Assembly (NCBI RefSeq): GCF_004357995.1 | Contig: NZ_SMTK01000002.1 | Location: 558,001 to 622,000, forward strand | Direction: 5' to 3' | Source of the DNA: Arthrobacter crusticola | Lineage (GTDB): Bacteria > Actinomycetota > Actinomycetes > Actinomycetales > Micrococcaceae | DNA length: 64,000 bases | The notes under the pieces: generated by a model | What the model saw: only the letters and a program-made list of their open reading frames with translations | The model's database searches: none | Told to the model about the DNA's origin: nothing | Program-made: the position numbers and the translations under genes | Shown: positions 9,063-17,139 of the stretch, in pieces | Layout of the letters: each line of letters starts with the position of its first letter | Numbering within the stretch: the first letter of the stretch is position 1

Positions 9063-10889
9063 GTGGCCGAGCTGGTTCAACTTGTGGAGCGCGGCATCGA
9101 ACTGGTGCAGACGGGGGACAGGGCGGATCTGCGCCGCCGCCTCGAATCGACCCGCGGCCGCCTCCTCGACGCGAACATCCGGGTGATCGTCGTCGGTGAG
9201 TTTAAACAGGGCAAGAGCCAGCTCATCAACGCCCTGGTCAATGCGCCGGTGTGCCCGGTGGACGACGACATCGCGACCTCGGTGCCCACCGTGGTGCGCT
9301 ACGGCGAGCAGGCCTCGGCGGTCCTGGTGGTGCCCCGGGACGCCGACCCGGCGGCGGACGGCGGGCCGGCGGTGGAACGGCAGCCGGTCGACCTGGCCGA
9401 CATCGCCTCCTACGTGTCGGAGAAGGGCAACCCCGGCAACGAGCGCCGACTGGTGGCGGCCGAGGTGGCACTTCCGCGCAAGGTCCTGACCGGTGGGCTT
9501 TCCCTCGTCGACTCGCCGGGGGTCGGCGGCCTCGACTCGGCCCACTCGCTGACGACGCTCACCGCGCTGCCTACGGCCGATGCGATGCTGCTGGTCTCCG
9601 ACGCCTCCCAGGAATACACCGAACCGGAGATCCGCTTCCTGCGCCAGGCCCTGCGGGTTTCTCCAAATATCGGCTGCGTCCTGACCAAGACCGACCTCTA
9701 CCCGCAGTGGCGGCGGGTGGCCGAACTCGACCGGGCCCACCTAGACCGGGTCGGCCCCGGGATCCCGCTGATCCCGGTGTCCTCCGACCTCCGCCTGCAC
9801 GCGGCCCGCCTCAAAGACAACGAACTGAATGCGGAGTCGGGCTTCCCGGCGCTGGTGACCTACCTGCGCCACGACATCCTGGGCTCCGCCGAACGGCTCC
9901 AACGCCGCTCCGTCGCCCAGGACCTGCTCTCGATCACCGAGCACCTGCGGCTGTCGCTGACGTCGGAACTCGGCGCGCTCGAGGATCCCGAACGGACCCC
10001 GCTGATGATCGCCGGGCTTGAGGCCGCCAAGGCGCGCGCCGACGAGCAGCGCCGGCGGTCGGCCCGCTGGCAGGTCACCCTCAACGACGGCATCAGCGAC
10101 CTCATCGCCGATATGGAGTACGACCTGCGTGACCGGCTGCGCAGGATCCAGCGCGAAGCGGAGCAGGCGATCGACGAAGGGGACCCGGGGGCGACCTGGG
10201 ACCAGTTCGCGCAGTGGCTCGAGCAGCGGGTCGCCTCGGCGGTCTCCGATACCTTCGTCTGGACCAATGAACGCTCCGCCTGGCTGGCCGAGCAGGTCGC
10301 CGAGCATTTCCAGCAGGACGAGGTGCGGCTGCCGGTGCTTTCGGTCTCCGACACCCAGGATGTCCTGAGCCCCGTCGAGAAGGTGCCGACCCTCGACCCG
10401 GGCAGAGTGGGCCCCCTGCAGAAGGTCCTGATCGGCATGCGCGGATCCTACGGCGGCGTCCTGATGTTCGGGCTGCTCACCGGCATTGTCGGCATGTCCC
10501 TGATCAACCCCTTCTCGGTGGGCGCCGGGCTCCTGCTGGGACGCAAGGCCTACCGGGAGGACAAAGAGGCGCGGCTCAAGCGCCGGCAGGGCGAGGCGAA
10601 GGCGCTCGTGCGGCGGCAGATCGACGACGTCGTCTTCCAGGTGGGCAAGGAGCTCAAGGACCGGCTGCGCCTGATCCAGCGCGCCACCCGCGACCACTTC
10701 ACCGAGATCGCCGAAGAACACCACCGATCGCTGGGCGATTCGGTGGCCGCGGCCCAGAAGGCCGCGGCCACCTACGCCCTCGAACGTGAGCAGCGGATGC
10801 AGCAGATCCGGGCCGAACTGAAGCGCGTCGATGCCCTGCACACCGAGGCCCGCGCACTGGAAGGTGACCCCGCGGCGGCCCGGCCGTGA
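9063..10889 (+). CDS. iniA: dynamin-like GTPase, IniA type
   Basis: 608 residues from GTG 9063, chosen because GGAGGTG (9051-9057) sits 5 bases upstream. The frame is open further 5', to TTG 8967, but that stretch contains the hairpin at 8987-9020. G1 is GEFKQGKS (45-52), G3 DSPGVGG (150-156), G4 TKTD (208-211). Helical regions follow, with a hydrophobic segment around 461-490 (GGVLMFGLLTGIVGMSLINP) equivalent to the membrane paddle of bacterial dynamin-like proteins, then a coiled-coil C-terminus. In mycobacteria IniA is a membrane-fission GTPase linked to tolerance of cell-wall drugs. Its stop overlaps the iniC start by 4 bases (GTGA), so the two are translationally coupled. Identification as dynamin-like is firm; the IniA name comes from gene order. 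Confidence 0.85.
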   Translation: MAELVQLVERGIELVQTGDRADLRRRLESTRGRLLDANIRVIVVGEFKQGKSQLINALVNAPVCPVDDDIATSVPTVVRYGEQASAVLVVPRDADPAADGGPAVERQPVDLADIASYVSEKGNPGNERRLVAAEVALPRKVLTGGLSLVDSPGVGGLDSAHSLTTLTALPTADAMLLVSDASQEYTEPEIRFLRQALRVSPNIGCVLTKTDLYPQWRRVAELDRAHLDRVGPGIPLIPVSSDLRLHAARLKDNELNAESGFPALVTYLRHDILGSAERLQRRSVAQDLLSITEHLRLSLTSELGALEDPERTPLMIAGLEAAKARADEQRRRSARWQVTLNDGISDLIADMEYDLRDRLRRIQREAEQAIDEGDPGATWDQFAQWLEQRVASAVSDTFVWTNERSAWLAEQVAEHFQQDEVRLPVLSVSDTQDVLSPVEKVPTLDPGRVGPLQKVLIGMRGSYGGVLMFGLLTGIVGMSLINPFSVGAGLLLGRKAYREDKEARLKRRQGEAKALVRRQIDDVVFQVGKELKDRLRLIQRATRDHFTEIAEEHHRSLGDSVAAAQKAAATYALEREQRMQQIRAELKRVDALHTEARALEGDPAAARP

Positions 10890-12373
10890 CCGACGGCCCA
10901 GGCGCCGCGGTGGCAGCGCTCGTCCGGGACGCCCAGGAGGTGTACGCGGCGGACCCTGCGGCGCTGGCCGTGCTTCAGGACTATGACCGGCGGCTGCGCG
11001 AACCGCTGCGCGTCGCCGTCGCCGGGATGGTCAAGGCGGGCAAATCAACGCTGCTCAATGCGGTGATCGGCGAAGAGATCGCCCCCACCGACACCGGGGA
11101 ATGCACCCGGGTCATCACCTGGTACCGCCATGGGGATACCCCCCGGGTGACCCTGCACCCGCGTTCCGGCACACCGCGGGCGCTGCCGGTGCGCCGGGTG
11201 GAGGGCCGGCTGCAGCTCGACCTCGGCGGTACCCCCGCCGAGGAGGTGGACCGGCTCGTGGTGGAATGGCCGGCCCGGGCCCTGCGGGACCTCACGCTCA
11301 TCGACACCCCCGGGATCGCGTCGCTGTCGCAGGAGGTTTCGGCGCGGTCGCTGGGGTTCCTCACCCCGGGCGATGCGCCGTCGGAGGCCGACGCCCTCGT
11401 TTACCTGATGCGCCACCTCCATGCGAGTGACCTCGGCTTCCTCGAGTCCTTCCAGGACACCGCGGCGGGACAGTCAGCGACAGTCAACGCGCTGGCGGTC
11501 CTCTCGCGGGCCGACGAGGTCGGAGCCGGCCGGATCGATGCGCTGCTGGCCGCCGGCGAGGTGGCCGCCCGCTACCGGAACGACGCCGGCCTGCGCCGCC
11601 TGGCCCTGGGCGTCGTCCCCGTCGCCGGGCTCCTCGCCCAAAGCGCGCGGACCCTGCGCCAGAGCGAATTCGCCGCCCTCGCGGCGCTTGCACGGCTGGA
11701 GCGCACGGACCGGGAGCGCCTCCTCCTCTCGGCCGACAGGTTCATCCGGGCGGACGCGCCGGGAGGTGTTCCCGCGGGGGAGCGCGCCGCGCTGCTTGAA
11801 CGGTTTGGCCTGTTCGGGGTCCGGCTCGCGTGCGTGCTGCTCGGCGGGGGCGTCGGCGAGCCGACGGCCCTGGCCCGCGAACTGGCCCGGCGCAGCGGCT
11901 TGGACGACGTTCTCCGTGCACTCTCGGGCCAGTTCCAGGCCCGGGCGGGCCAGCTCAAGGCTCGAAACGTCCTGATCGGCGTCGACGCGCTCGTACGCTC
12001 CCGGCCCCGGCCCGGCACCGCCGCCCTGGCCACGTCGATTGAGCGGATCCTTGCCGGGGCCCACGAGTACAAGGAACTGCGGCTCCTCGGGGTGCTCCGC
12101 ACCGGCGGGGTGGCCCTCGCACCGGACCTGGCGGCCGACGCGGAGCGGCTCATCGGCGGCAGCGGGGTGGCACCTGCGCGCCGGCTGGGACTGGAGCGGG
12201 ACGCACCGGCGGATCAGGTGCGGATCGAGGCGGTGCTCCAGCTGCGCCGCTGGCGCGCCGTGGCCGAAAACCCGCTGACCGACAGGAGCGCCCTGGATCT
12301 TTGCCAGACGGTGATCCGCAGCTGCGAGGCGTTGCTTGCCGATACCGCCCAGGAGCCGGCAGCCCGCCTCTGA
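10886..12373 (+). CDS. iniC: dynamin-like GTPase, IniC type
   Basis: 495 residues starting at GTG 10886, which overlaps the iniA stop. G1 is GMVKAGKSTLLNAV (about 47-60), switch residues TRVITW follow, G3 is DTPGIASL and the G4-like motif is LSRAD. The C-terminal half is helical and shows no obvious membrane segment, unlike the partner, so the two may form a hetero-complex in which IniA supplies the membrane paddle (inference). Paired dynamin-like genes are usual in bacterial families that work as two-protein machines. It ends 49 bases before the convergent membrane-protein gene. Confidence 0.83.
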   Translation: MTDGPGAAVAALVRDAQEVYAADPAALAVLQDYDRRLREPLRVAVAGMVKAGKSTLLNAVIGEEIAPTDTGECTRVITWYRHGDTPRVTLHPRSGTPRALPVRRVEGRLQLDLGGTPAEEVDRLVVEWPARALRDLTLIDTPGIASLSQEVSARSLGFLTPGDAPSEADALVYLMRHLHASDLGFLESFQDTAAGQSATVNALAVLSRADEVGAGRIDALLAAGEVAARYRNDAGLRRLALGVVPVAGLLAQSARTLRQSEFAALAALARLERTDRERLLLSADRFIRADAPGGVPAGERAALLERFGLFGVRLACVLLGGGVGEPTALARELARRSGLDDVLRALSGQFQARAGQLKARNVLIGVDALVRSRPRPGTAALATSIERILAGAHEYKELRLLGVLRTGGVALAPDLAADAERLIGGSGVAPARRLGLERDAPADQVRIEAVLQLRRWRAVAENPLTDRSALDLCQTVIRSCEALLADTAQEPAARL

Positions 12374-12422
12374 GCCCCAGGACCCCGCCCGGAAGGAGGT
12401 TTCACGGGCCAGGGAGATCGGT

Positions 12423-13019
12423 TCAGCCGTGACGGAACCACGCGTTGGCGCGGGGCAACAGGCTCGCGGCCAGCGCTGCGGCACCCAGCAGGGCCTGCGC
12501 CACCAGGAGCAGTACGAAGTAGGTGTCCGCGCCCGGAGGGGCAAGGATCGAACCGCCGGCGGCCATCACCGCGAGGTGCACGGGCAGGATCGCCAGCAGC
12601 ACCCACCGCGGCCAGCCGCGCCGGCGCAGCAGGACAGCGAGCAGGAGCGCTTCGATGCCGATGAGGACAAGGAAGGCGCCCAGCCCGCCCCACCACGCAA
12701 CCGAGGCAACAGTGTCAAGGGTCATCGGATCCCGTTCGGTCCCGATGCCGGCAGCCACCTCGCGCAGCCGGTCCAGCTGGGACCGGCGGTTGAGGAACGC
12801 AAGAAGGGCCGCCACGATCCCGGCCGCGAAGCTCACAAGCCAGAGGGACCGGGTGGCCGCTACCGGGCCCGGCGGCGGAACCGCGGCAACGATCGGCGCG
12901 GGGGCGCTCCCGGCGAGTTCCGGCCGCGGCGGGGCGGGATGGAGCGCCGGCTCCCGCCGCGGTTCGTCCGGGGTCCCCGCCCTGCGCACGGGACCTTCCT
13001 TGGCAGGTTCGTTCGACAT
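12423..13019 (-). CDS. membrane protein with four predicted TM segments, unknown function
   Basis: 198 residues. The first ~55 are a Pro/Ala/Glu-rich cytoplasmic-type stretch. Hydrophobic segments then occur at about 60-77 (SLWLVSFAAGIVAALLAFL), 105-132, 139-160 and 167-188. I do not recognise a family. It is convergent with iniC and divergent from the 45-residue TM protein. No Shine-Dalgarno sequence is visible before ATG 13019; TAAGTT lies 6 bases upstream of the start on this strand, which would fit a leaderless transcript. A role in the ini cluster is possible only by adjacency. Confidence 0.65.
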   Translation of the reverse strand: MSNEPAKEGPVRRAGTPDEPRREPALHPAPPRPELAGSAPAPIVAAVPPPGPVAATRSLWLVSFAAGIVAALLAFLNRRSQLDRLREVAAGIGTERDPMTLDTVASVAWWGGLGAFLVLIGIEALLLAVLLRRRGWPRWVLLAILPVHLAVMAAGGSILAPPGADTYFVLLLVAQALLGAAALAASLLPRANAWFRHG

Positions 13020-13088
13020 GGGGGTAACTTAGCACCGCTCCCCGACGGCCGCAGGAGAAGGCTGCTCCGCGTACCGCCCGGGGCGGAA

Positions 13089-13103
13089 CGAGTAGTTACT
13101 ACT
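13089..13103. promoter_or_regulatory. palindrome AGTAG-TTA-CTACT in a divergent intergenic region
   Basis: Perfect 5-base arms (13091-13095, 13099-13103) lie between the minus-strand membrane protein and the plus-strand 45-residue protein. With the preceding CG it contains CGAGTAG, the core seen before several regulators in this window. It is a plausible operator. Confidence 0.4.
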
Positions 13104-13140
13104 GTGGTTGGTGGGAGGAGGCAGCCCTACCCTGAATGCC

Positions 13141-13278
13141 ATGAGCAGCAATAGTGGAAACGCAGTCCATGGCCGGCGCAGGAAGCAGGACACGCGGCCG
13201 GCGGCCGGCCGCCGGGTGGGCATCGGCACGGGGATCGCCGTCGTCGTGGTCATCGTCCTGCTGATCATCCTCTTCTGA
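13141..13278 (+). CDS. 45-residue single-TM protein
   Basis: The reading frame ATG 13141 to TGA 13278 encodes 45 residues: a basic N-terminal half (GRRRKQDTRPAAGRR) and a C-terminal hydrophobic helix (GIAVVVVIVLLIILF). This is the composition of small actinobacterial membrane peptides. GGGAGGAGG lies about 19 bases upstream, too far for a normal ribosome site, but TACCCT at 13127-13132 is correctly placed as a -10 for a leaderless mRNA beginning at the ATG. It lies between iniC and tetR. Function unknown; small size makes the call tentative. Confidence 0.5.
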   Translation: MSSNSGNAVHGRRRKQDTRPAAGRRVGIGTGIAVVVVIVLLIILF

Positions 13279-13311
13279 CGCCCGGCTCCGCATGCCGGCG
13301 GGCAGGGCCGG

Positions 13312-13329
13312 CACCGGCCTGCGCCGGTG
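13312..13329. terminator. hairpin between the convergent small protein and tetR genes
   Basis: CACCGGC (13312-13318) pairs with GCCGGTG (13323-13329) across a 4-base loop. There is no T-run; its place between converging genes supports a bidirectional stop. Confidence 0.4.
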
Positions 13330-13378
13330 AGGTCCCGGAGCCGCGGTTCCGTCCCGCGGAGGCGCCGGGGCGGAGACC

Positions 13379-14020
13379 TCAGGCGCTGCGCAGCTGCGGG
13401 TCGATCGACAGCCCGCTGAGCCCGTTCCAGGCGAGGTTCACAAGGTGCGCCGCCACGGTCCTCTTGTCCGGCTGGCGCGCGTCCAGCCACCACTGGCCGG
13501 TCATCGCCACCATCCCGACAAGCATCTGGGCATAGATGGCACCGTCCTGGGGCAGATATCCCCGCTTCTCAAACTCGGCGGCCATAATGTGTTCGACCCG
13601 TGCGGCGATCCGGGACAGCAGGGTCGAAAACGCGCCCTCGGGCTGGGACGGGGCTGCGTCGCGCATGAGAATGCGGAAACCGTCGGTGCTGTTCTCGATG
13701 TAATCGAGGAGCGCAAGTGCCGCGCGCTCGAGCAGTTCCCGCGACCCGGCATCGCCGGCAAGGGCGGTCGTGACGCTGCGCAGCAGGATGTGGAACTCGA
13801 CGTCGACCACCTGGGTGTAAAGGCCTTCCTTGCTGCCGAAGTGCTCGTAGATCACCGGTTTGGATACCCCTGCAGCCGCGGCGATCTCCTCGATCGTGGT
13901 CCCGTCCAGGCCCCGCAGGGCAAACAGCGCCCGGCCGACGTCGATGAGCTGGGCGCGCCGCTGGGCGCCTGTCATGCGGGGTCGGACGGCCCCGTCGCCG
14001 GGTGCTGAAGGCTGGCTCAC
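13379..14020 (-). CDS. TetR/AcrR-family transcriptional regulator
   Basis: 213 residues. The N-terminal helix-turn-helix is clear: TIEEIAAAAGVSKPVIYEHF followed by GSKEGLY, at about residues 41-67. The C-terminal domain, which would bind an effector, is of the common ~130-residue TetR size and contains a helix ending GQWWLDAR. An extra ~15 residues precede the alternative start M16 (MTGAQRRAQL). It is divergent from tRNA-Gln/glmU. A TetR gene at this position next to glmU is common in Arthrobacter relatives. Target and ligand are unknown. Confidence 0.88.
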   Translation of the reverse strand: MSQPSAPGDGAVRPRMTGAQRRAQLIDVGRALFALRGLDGTTIEEIAAAAGVSKPVIYEHFGSKEGLYTQVVDVEFHILLRSVTTALAGDAGSRELLERAALALLDYIENSTDGFRILMRDAAPSQPEGAFSTLLSRIAARVEHIMAAEFEKRGYLPQDGAIYAQMLVGMVAMTGQWWLDARQPDKRTVAAHLVNLAWNGLSGLSIDPQLRSA

Positions 14021-14119
14021 TCCTCCATCCTACGGACCGGGCCGGGTCGCCGATGGATTCGGTTCGTGGCAGACTTGATAACCGTGTGCATGTGCTGCCG
14101 TACGGCAGTGCGCGCATGG

Positions 14120-14191
14120 TCCGCCCTGGTGTAATGGCAGCACCCCAGCCTTTGGAGCTGCGGAGTATAGGTTCGAATCCTATGGGCGGAA
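14120..14191 (+). tRNA. tRNA-Gln (anticodon TTG)
   Basis: Acceptor arms TCCGCCC (14120-14126) and GGGCGGA (14184-14190) pair fully. The D arm is GTG...CAC, the T arm ATAGG-TTCGAAT-CCTAT. The anticodon loop reads CTTTGGA, giving TTG at positions 34-36. One C-C mismatch sits at the top of the anticodon stem. CCA is not encoded. The discriminator base is A. Confidence 0.93.
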
Positions 14192-14267
14192 CGGTGGAAA
14201 CGGCCCGGTACTATGACCGGGTGGCCACCGCAGGTCACACACTCCCAACAGGTAGGAGCGCTTCTTC

Positions 14268-15836
14268 GTGAGCCATCAGGACGCAGCTGCTGCGACGGCA
14301 CCATTGGAATCCTCCCCACCGGCCGCAGTGATCGTCCTCGCTGCCGGAGCAGGCACCCGGATGAAGTCGAGCACCCCGAAGGTCCTCCACCCGCTGGGGG
14401 GCCTTTCCCTCGTGGGCCATGCCCTCGCCGCGGCCCGCGCACTCGAGCCGGTTGCGCTGGCCGTGGTGGTCCGCCACGAACGGGACCTCGTCGCCGGCCA
14501 CATCGCCGCCCTTGACCCCGATGCGCTGCTCGTGGACCAGGATGAGATCCCGGGCACGGGCAGGGCCGTCCAGGTCGCCCTTGAGGCGCTCGACGCCCGC
14601 CACGGCGCCCCCCTCGAAGGCACTGTCGTCGTCACCTACGGTGACGTGCCGCTGCTCACCCCCGCGACGCTGGGACACCTCCTGGCCGAGCACCGGGCAG
14701 GAGCCAACGCGGTGACCGTCCTGACCGCGGTCCTTGACAACGCCGACGGCTACGGCAGGATCCTGCGCGGAGCCGACGGCACGGTCACGGCCATTGTGGA
14801 GCACAGGGACGCCACCGACGTCGAGCGGGAGATCCGCGAGATCAACTCCGGGATCTACGCCTTCGACGCCGGACTCCTGCGCACCGCCCTGGGGCAGGTC
14901 GGCGCCGACAACGCCCAGGGTGAGATGTACCTGACCGATGTCCTCGGTCTCTGCCGTGCCGCGGGCGGCCGGGTCGCCGCCGTCGTCTCGGAGGACCGCT
15001 GGCAGGTCGAGGGGGTCAATGACCGCGTGCAGCTGGCCAGCCTGGGCGCCGAGCTGAACCGGCGGATCGTCACCGCGTGGATGCGGGCCGGGGTGAGCAT
15101 CATCGACCCGGCAACGACCTGGATCGACGCCACCGCCGTGCTCAGCGAGGACACCACCGTCCTGCCGGGCACCCAGCTCCACGGGGCAACCCGGCTCGAA
15201 CGCGGTGCGGTGGTCGGCCCCGACACCACCCTCACCGACGTTCTCGTCGGTGAGGACGCCTCGGTGGTGCGCACCCATGGAAGCGGCGCGCGGATCGGCG
15301 CCGGCGCCTCCGTCGGACCCTTCACCTACCTGCGTCCCGGCACCGTGCTCGGAGAGGAAGGCAAGATCGGGGCCTTCTACGAGACCAAGAACGTGACCAT
15401 CGGACGCGGCTCGAAGCTGTCCCACCTGGGCTACGCCGGCGACGCCGAGATCGGCGACTACACGAACATCGGCTGCGGAAACATCACGGCGAACTACGAC
15501 GGCGTGAACAAGCACCGCACCGTGATCGGCTCCCATGTGCGCACCAGCTCGAACACCGTCTTCGTCGCGCCCGTCACGGTCGGCGACGGCGCCTACACGG
15601 GAGCCGGTGCGGTGATCCGCAAGGACGTTCCCCCGGGCGCCCTGGGCCTGAGCATCGCCCCGCAGCGCAACGCCGAAGGGTGGGTCGGCGCGAAACGCCC
15701 GGGCACCGCCTCCGCCCGGGCCGCCGCGGCGACGGCCGGTGTTCCCGCTGCCGACGCCCCGGCCACCGGTCCTTCCTCCACCAGCACCACCTCCGGCACA
15801 GCGGCGACATCAACAGAAGAGAGCAGCCAGGCATGA
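14268..15836 (+). CDS. glmU: bifunctional UDP-N-acetylglucosamine pyrophosphorylase / glucosamine-1-phosphate acetyltransferase
   Basis: 522 residues from GTG 14268 with AGGAG 9 bases upstream. The N-terminal nucleotidyltransferase carries LAAGAGTRMKSSTPKVLH (about 22-39). The C-terminal half is a left-handed beta-helix acetyltransferase, with SHLGYAGDAEIGD and NITANYDGVNKHRT holding the catalytic His and substrate residues, and GAYTGAGAVI near 450. It makes UDP-GlcNAc for peptidoglycan and other wall polymers. A ~50-residue Ala/Ser/Thr-rich tail follows the enzyme core and has no evident function. The stop overlaps the prs start (ATGA), so the pair is coupled; tRNA-Gln is immediately upstream. 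Confidence 0.96.
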   Translation: MSHQDAAAATAPLESSPPAAVIVLAAGAGTRMKSSTPKVLHPLGGLSLVGHALAAARALEPVALAVVVRHERDLVAGHIAALDPDALLVDQDEIPGTGRAVQVALEALDARHGAPLEGTVVVTYGDVPLLTPATLGHLLAEHRAGANAVTVLTAVLDNADGYGRILRGADGTVTAIVEHRDATDVEREIREINSGIYAFDAGLLRTALGQVGADNAQGEMYLTDVLGLCRAAGGRVAAVVSEDRWQVEGVNDRVQLASLGAELNRRIVTAWMRAGVSIIDPATTWIDATAVLSEDTTVLPGTQLHGATRLERGAVVGPDTTLTDVLVGEDASVVRTHGSGARIGAGASVGPFTYLRPGTVLGEEGKIGAFYETKNVTIGRGSKLSHLGYAGDAEIGDYTNIGCGNITANYDGVNKHRTVIGSHVRTSSNTVFVAPVTVGDGAYTGAGAVIRKDVPPGALGLSIAPQRNAEGWVGAKRPGTASARAAAATAGVPAADAPATGPSSTSTTSGTAATSTEESSQA

Positions 15837-16813
15837 GCGAAATCACGGCACACGGCGAAAAGAAGCTGGTCCTGGCCTCCGGGCGCGCCCACCCCGAACT
15901 CGCGGAGGAGATCGCCGCGGAGCTTGGCACCGAACTTCTCCCGGTCTCCGCCTACGACTTCGCCAACGGGGAGATCTACGTCCGGTCGGGTGAGAGCGTG
16001 CGCGGCACGGACGTGTTCGTGATCCAGGCGCATCCGGCCCCGCTGAACAACTGGCTGATGGAACAGCTGATCATGGTCGATTCGCTGAAGCGGGCCTCCG
16101 CCAAGCGGATCACCGTCGTGTCCCCGTTCTATCCCTATGCCCGCCAGGACAAGAAGGGCCGCGGCCGCGAGCCCATTTCGGCGCGCCTGGTCGCGGACCT
16201 CTACAAGACGGCCGGAGCGAACCGGCTGATGTCGGTCGACCTCCACACCTCACAGATCCAGGGGTTCTTCGACGGTCCTGTGGACCATCTGATGGCGATT
16301 CCGCTGCTTGCCGAGTACATCCGCTCCCGCGTCGATGCAGACAACGTCACGGTGGTCTCGCCGGACACCGGGCGGGTTCGGGTGGCCGAGCAGTGGGCCG
16401 AACGGCTCGGCGGAGCACCGCTGGCGTTCGTCCACAAGAGCCGGGACCTCACGGTGCCCAACCAGGCCGTCTCCAAACAGGTCGTCGGCCAGATCGAGGG
16501 ACGCACCTGCGTGCTCATCGACGACATGATCGACACCGGAGGAACAATTTCCGGGGCCGTGCAGGTGCTGAAGAATGCCGGCGCGAAGGACGTTATAATC
16601 GCCGCTACGCACGCTGTCTTCTCCGAACCGGCATCACGCCGGCTTGCCGAGTCGGGTGCCCGGGAAGTGGTCGTTACCAACACCCTGCCGATCCCCGCCG
16701 AGAAGCGCTTCCCGCAGTTGACGGTGCTCTCCATTGCGCCCCTGATCGCCCGTGCGATCCGGGAGGTGTTCGACGACGGATCCGTCACGAGCCTCTTCGA
16801 CGGGATCGCCTGA
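15833..16813 (+). CDS. prs: ribose-phosphate pyrophosphokinase (PRPP synthetase)
   Basis: 326 residues from ATG 15833, which overlaps the glmU stop; the frame is open upstream but no better start exists. It makes PRPP from ribose-5-phosphate and ATP for nucleotide, His and Trp synthesis. Class I features are visible: FYPYARQDKKGRGREPISAR (ATP and flexible loop), VDLHTSQIQGFF, and the PRPP loop VLIDDMIDTGGTIS. Length matches the family. In related genomes prs is followed directly by rplY and pth; here a pair of large regulator genes is inserted between. Confidence 0.96.
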   Translation: MSEITAHGEKKLVLASGRAHPELAEEIAAELGTELLPVSAYDFANGEIYVRSGESVRGTDVFVIQAHPAPLNNWLMEQLIMVDSLKRASAKRITVVSPFYPYARQDKKGRGREPISARLVADLYKTAGANRLMSVDLHTSQIQGFFDGPVDHLMAIPLLAEYIRSRVDADNVTVVSPDTGRVRVAEQWAERLGGAPLAFVHKSRDLTVPNQAVSKQVVGQIEGRTCVLIDDMIDTGGTISGAVQVLKNAGAKDVIIAATHAVFSEPASRRLAESGAREVVVTNTLPIPAEKRFPQLTVLSIAPLIARAIREVFDDGSVTSLFDGIA

Positions 16814-16817
16814 GCCT

Positions 16818-16844
16818 GTTGAGGGACGGTAGGATACCCTCAAC
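16818..16844 (+). terminator. hairpin after prs
   Basis: GTTGAGGG (16818-16825) pairs with CCCTCAAC (16837-16844) around an 11-base loop, starting 4 bases after the prs stop. The lack of a T-run makes it a tentative terminator. Confidence 0.5.
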
Positions 16845-16966
16845 CTAGGTGGGCCGGACCGGCTTGACCCCAGTAGGGTAGCGGGGCCAAAGGCCTCGAT
16901 CCTAGGTAGTGAGCGTTGGCTGACTGAGTAGACATCCACGCATCTGCCCCACGAAAACAGGTAGCC

Positions 16967-17022
16967 CTACGGATAATTCCGTAGTCACCACTCGTGTCCG
17001 CGGGCCCACTCGTTTCTAGGCT
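16967..17022 (+). promoter_or_regulatory. promoter/operator of the A1-B1 regulator pair
   Basis: Palindrome CTACGGA-TAAT-TCCGTAG (16967-16984) is followed by CACTCGTG (16989-16996), 19 bases, then CTAGGCT (17016-17022) as the -10. The same box and -10 recur, at 19 and 20 bases, before the two RNA elements. The inferred start near 17029 gives a ~110-base leader before ATG 17140; this leader contains TGGTCTCAA (17058-17066) and CGGTCTC (17069-17075). Confidence 0.55.
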
Positions 17023-17139
17023 GTGTACCAGGAGAACTCACAGCCCGGGGAAGAAGTTGGTCTCAATGCGGTCTCACAGAGTGATTTATTCGCGTCATGA
17101 CACACCGGTCCGCGCTTCGATCGTCCAAGGCGGCCCGAA

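Noticed and set aside
14120-14191. tRNA-Gln as integration site of a genomic island
   Set aside because: No integrase and no duplicated tRNA 3' end is visible. The neighbours are the usual core genes.
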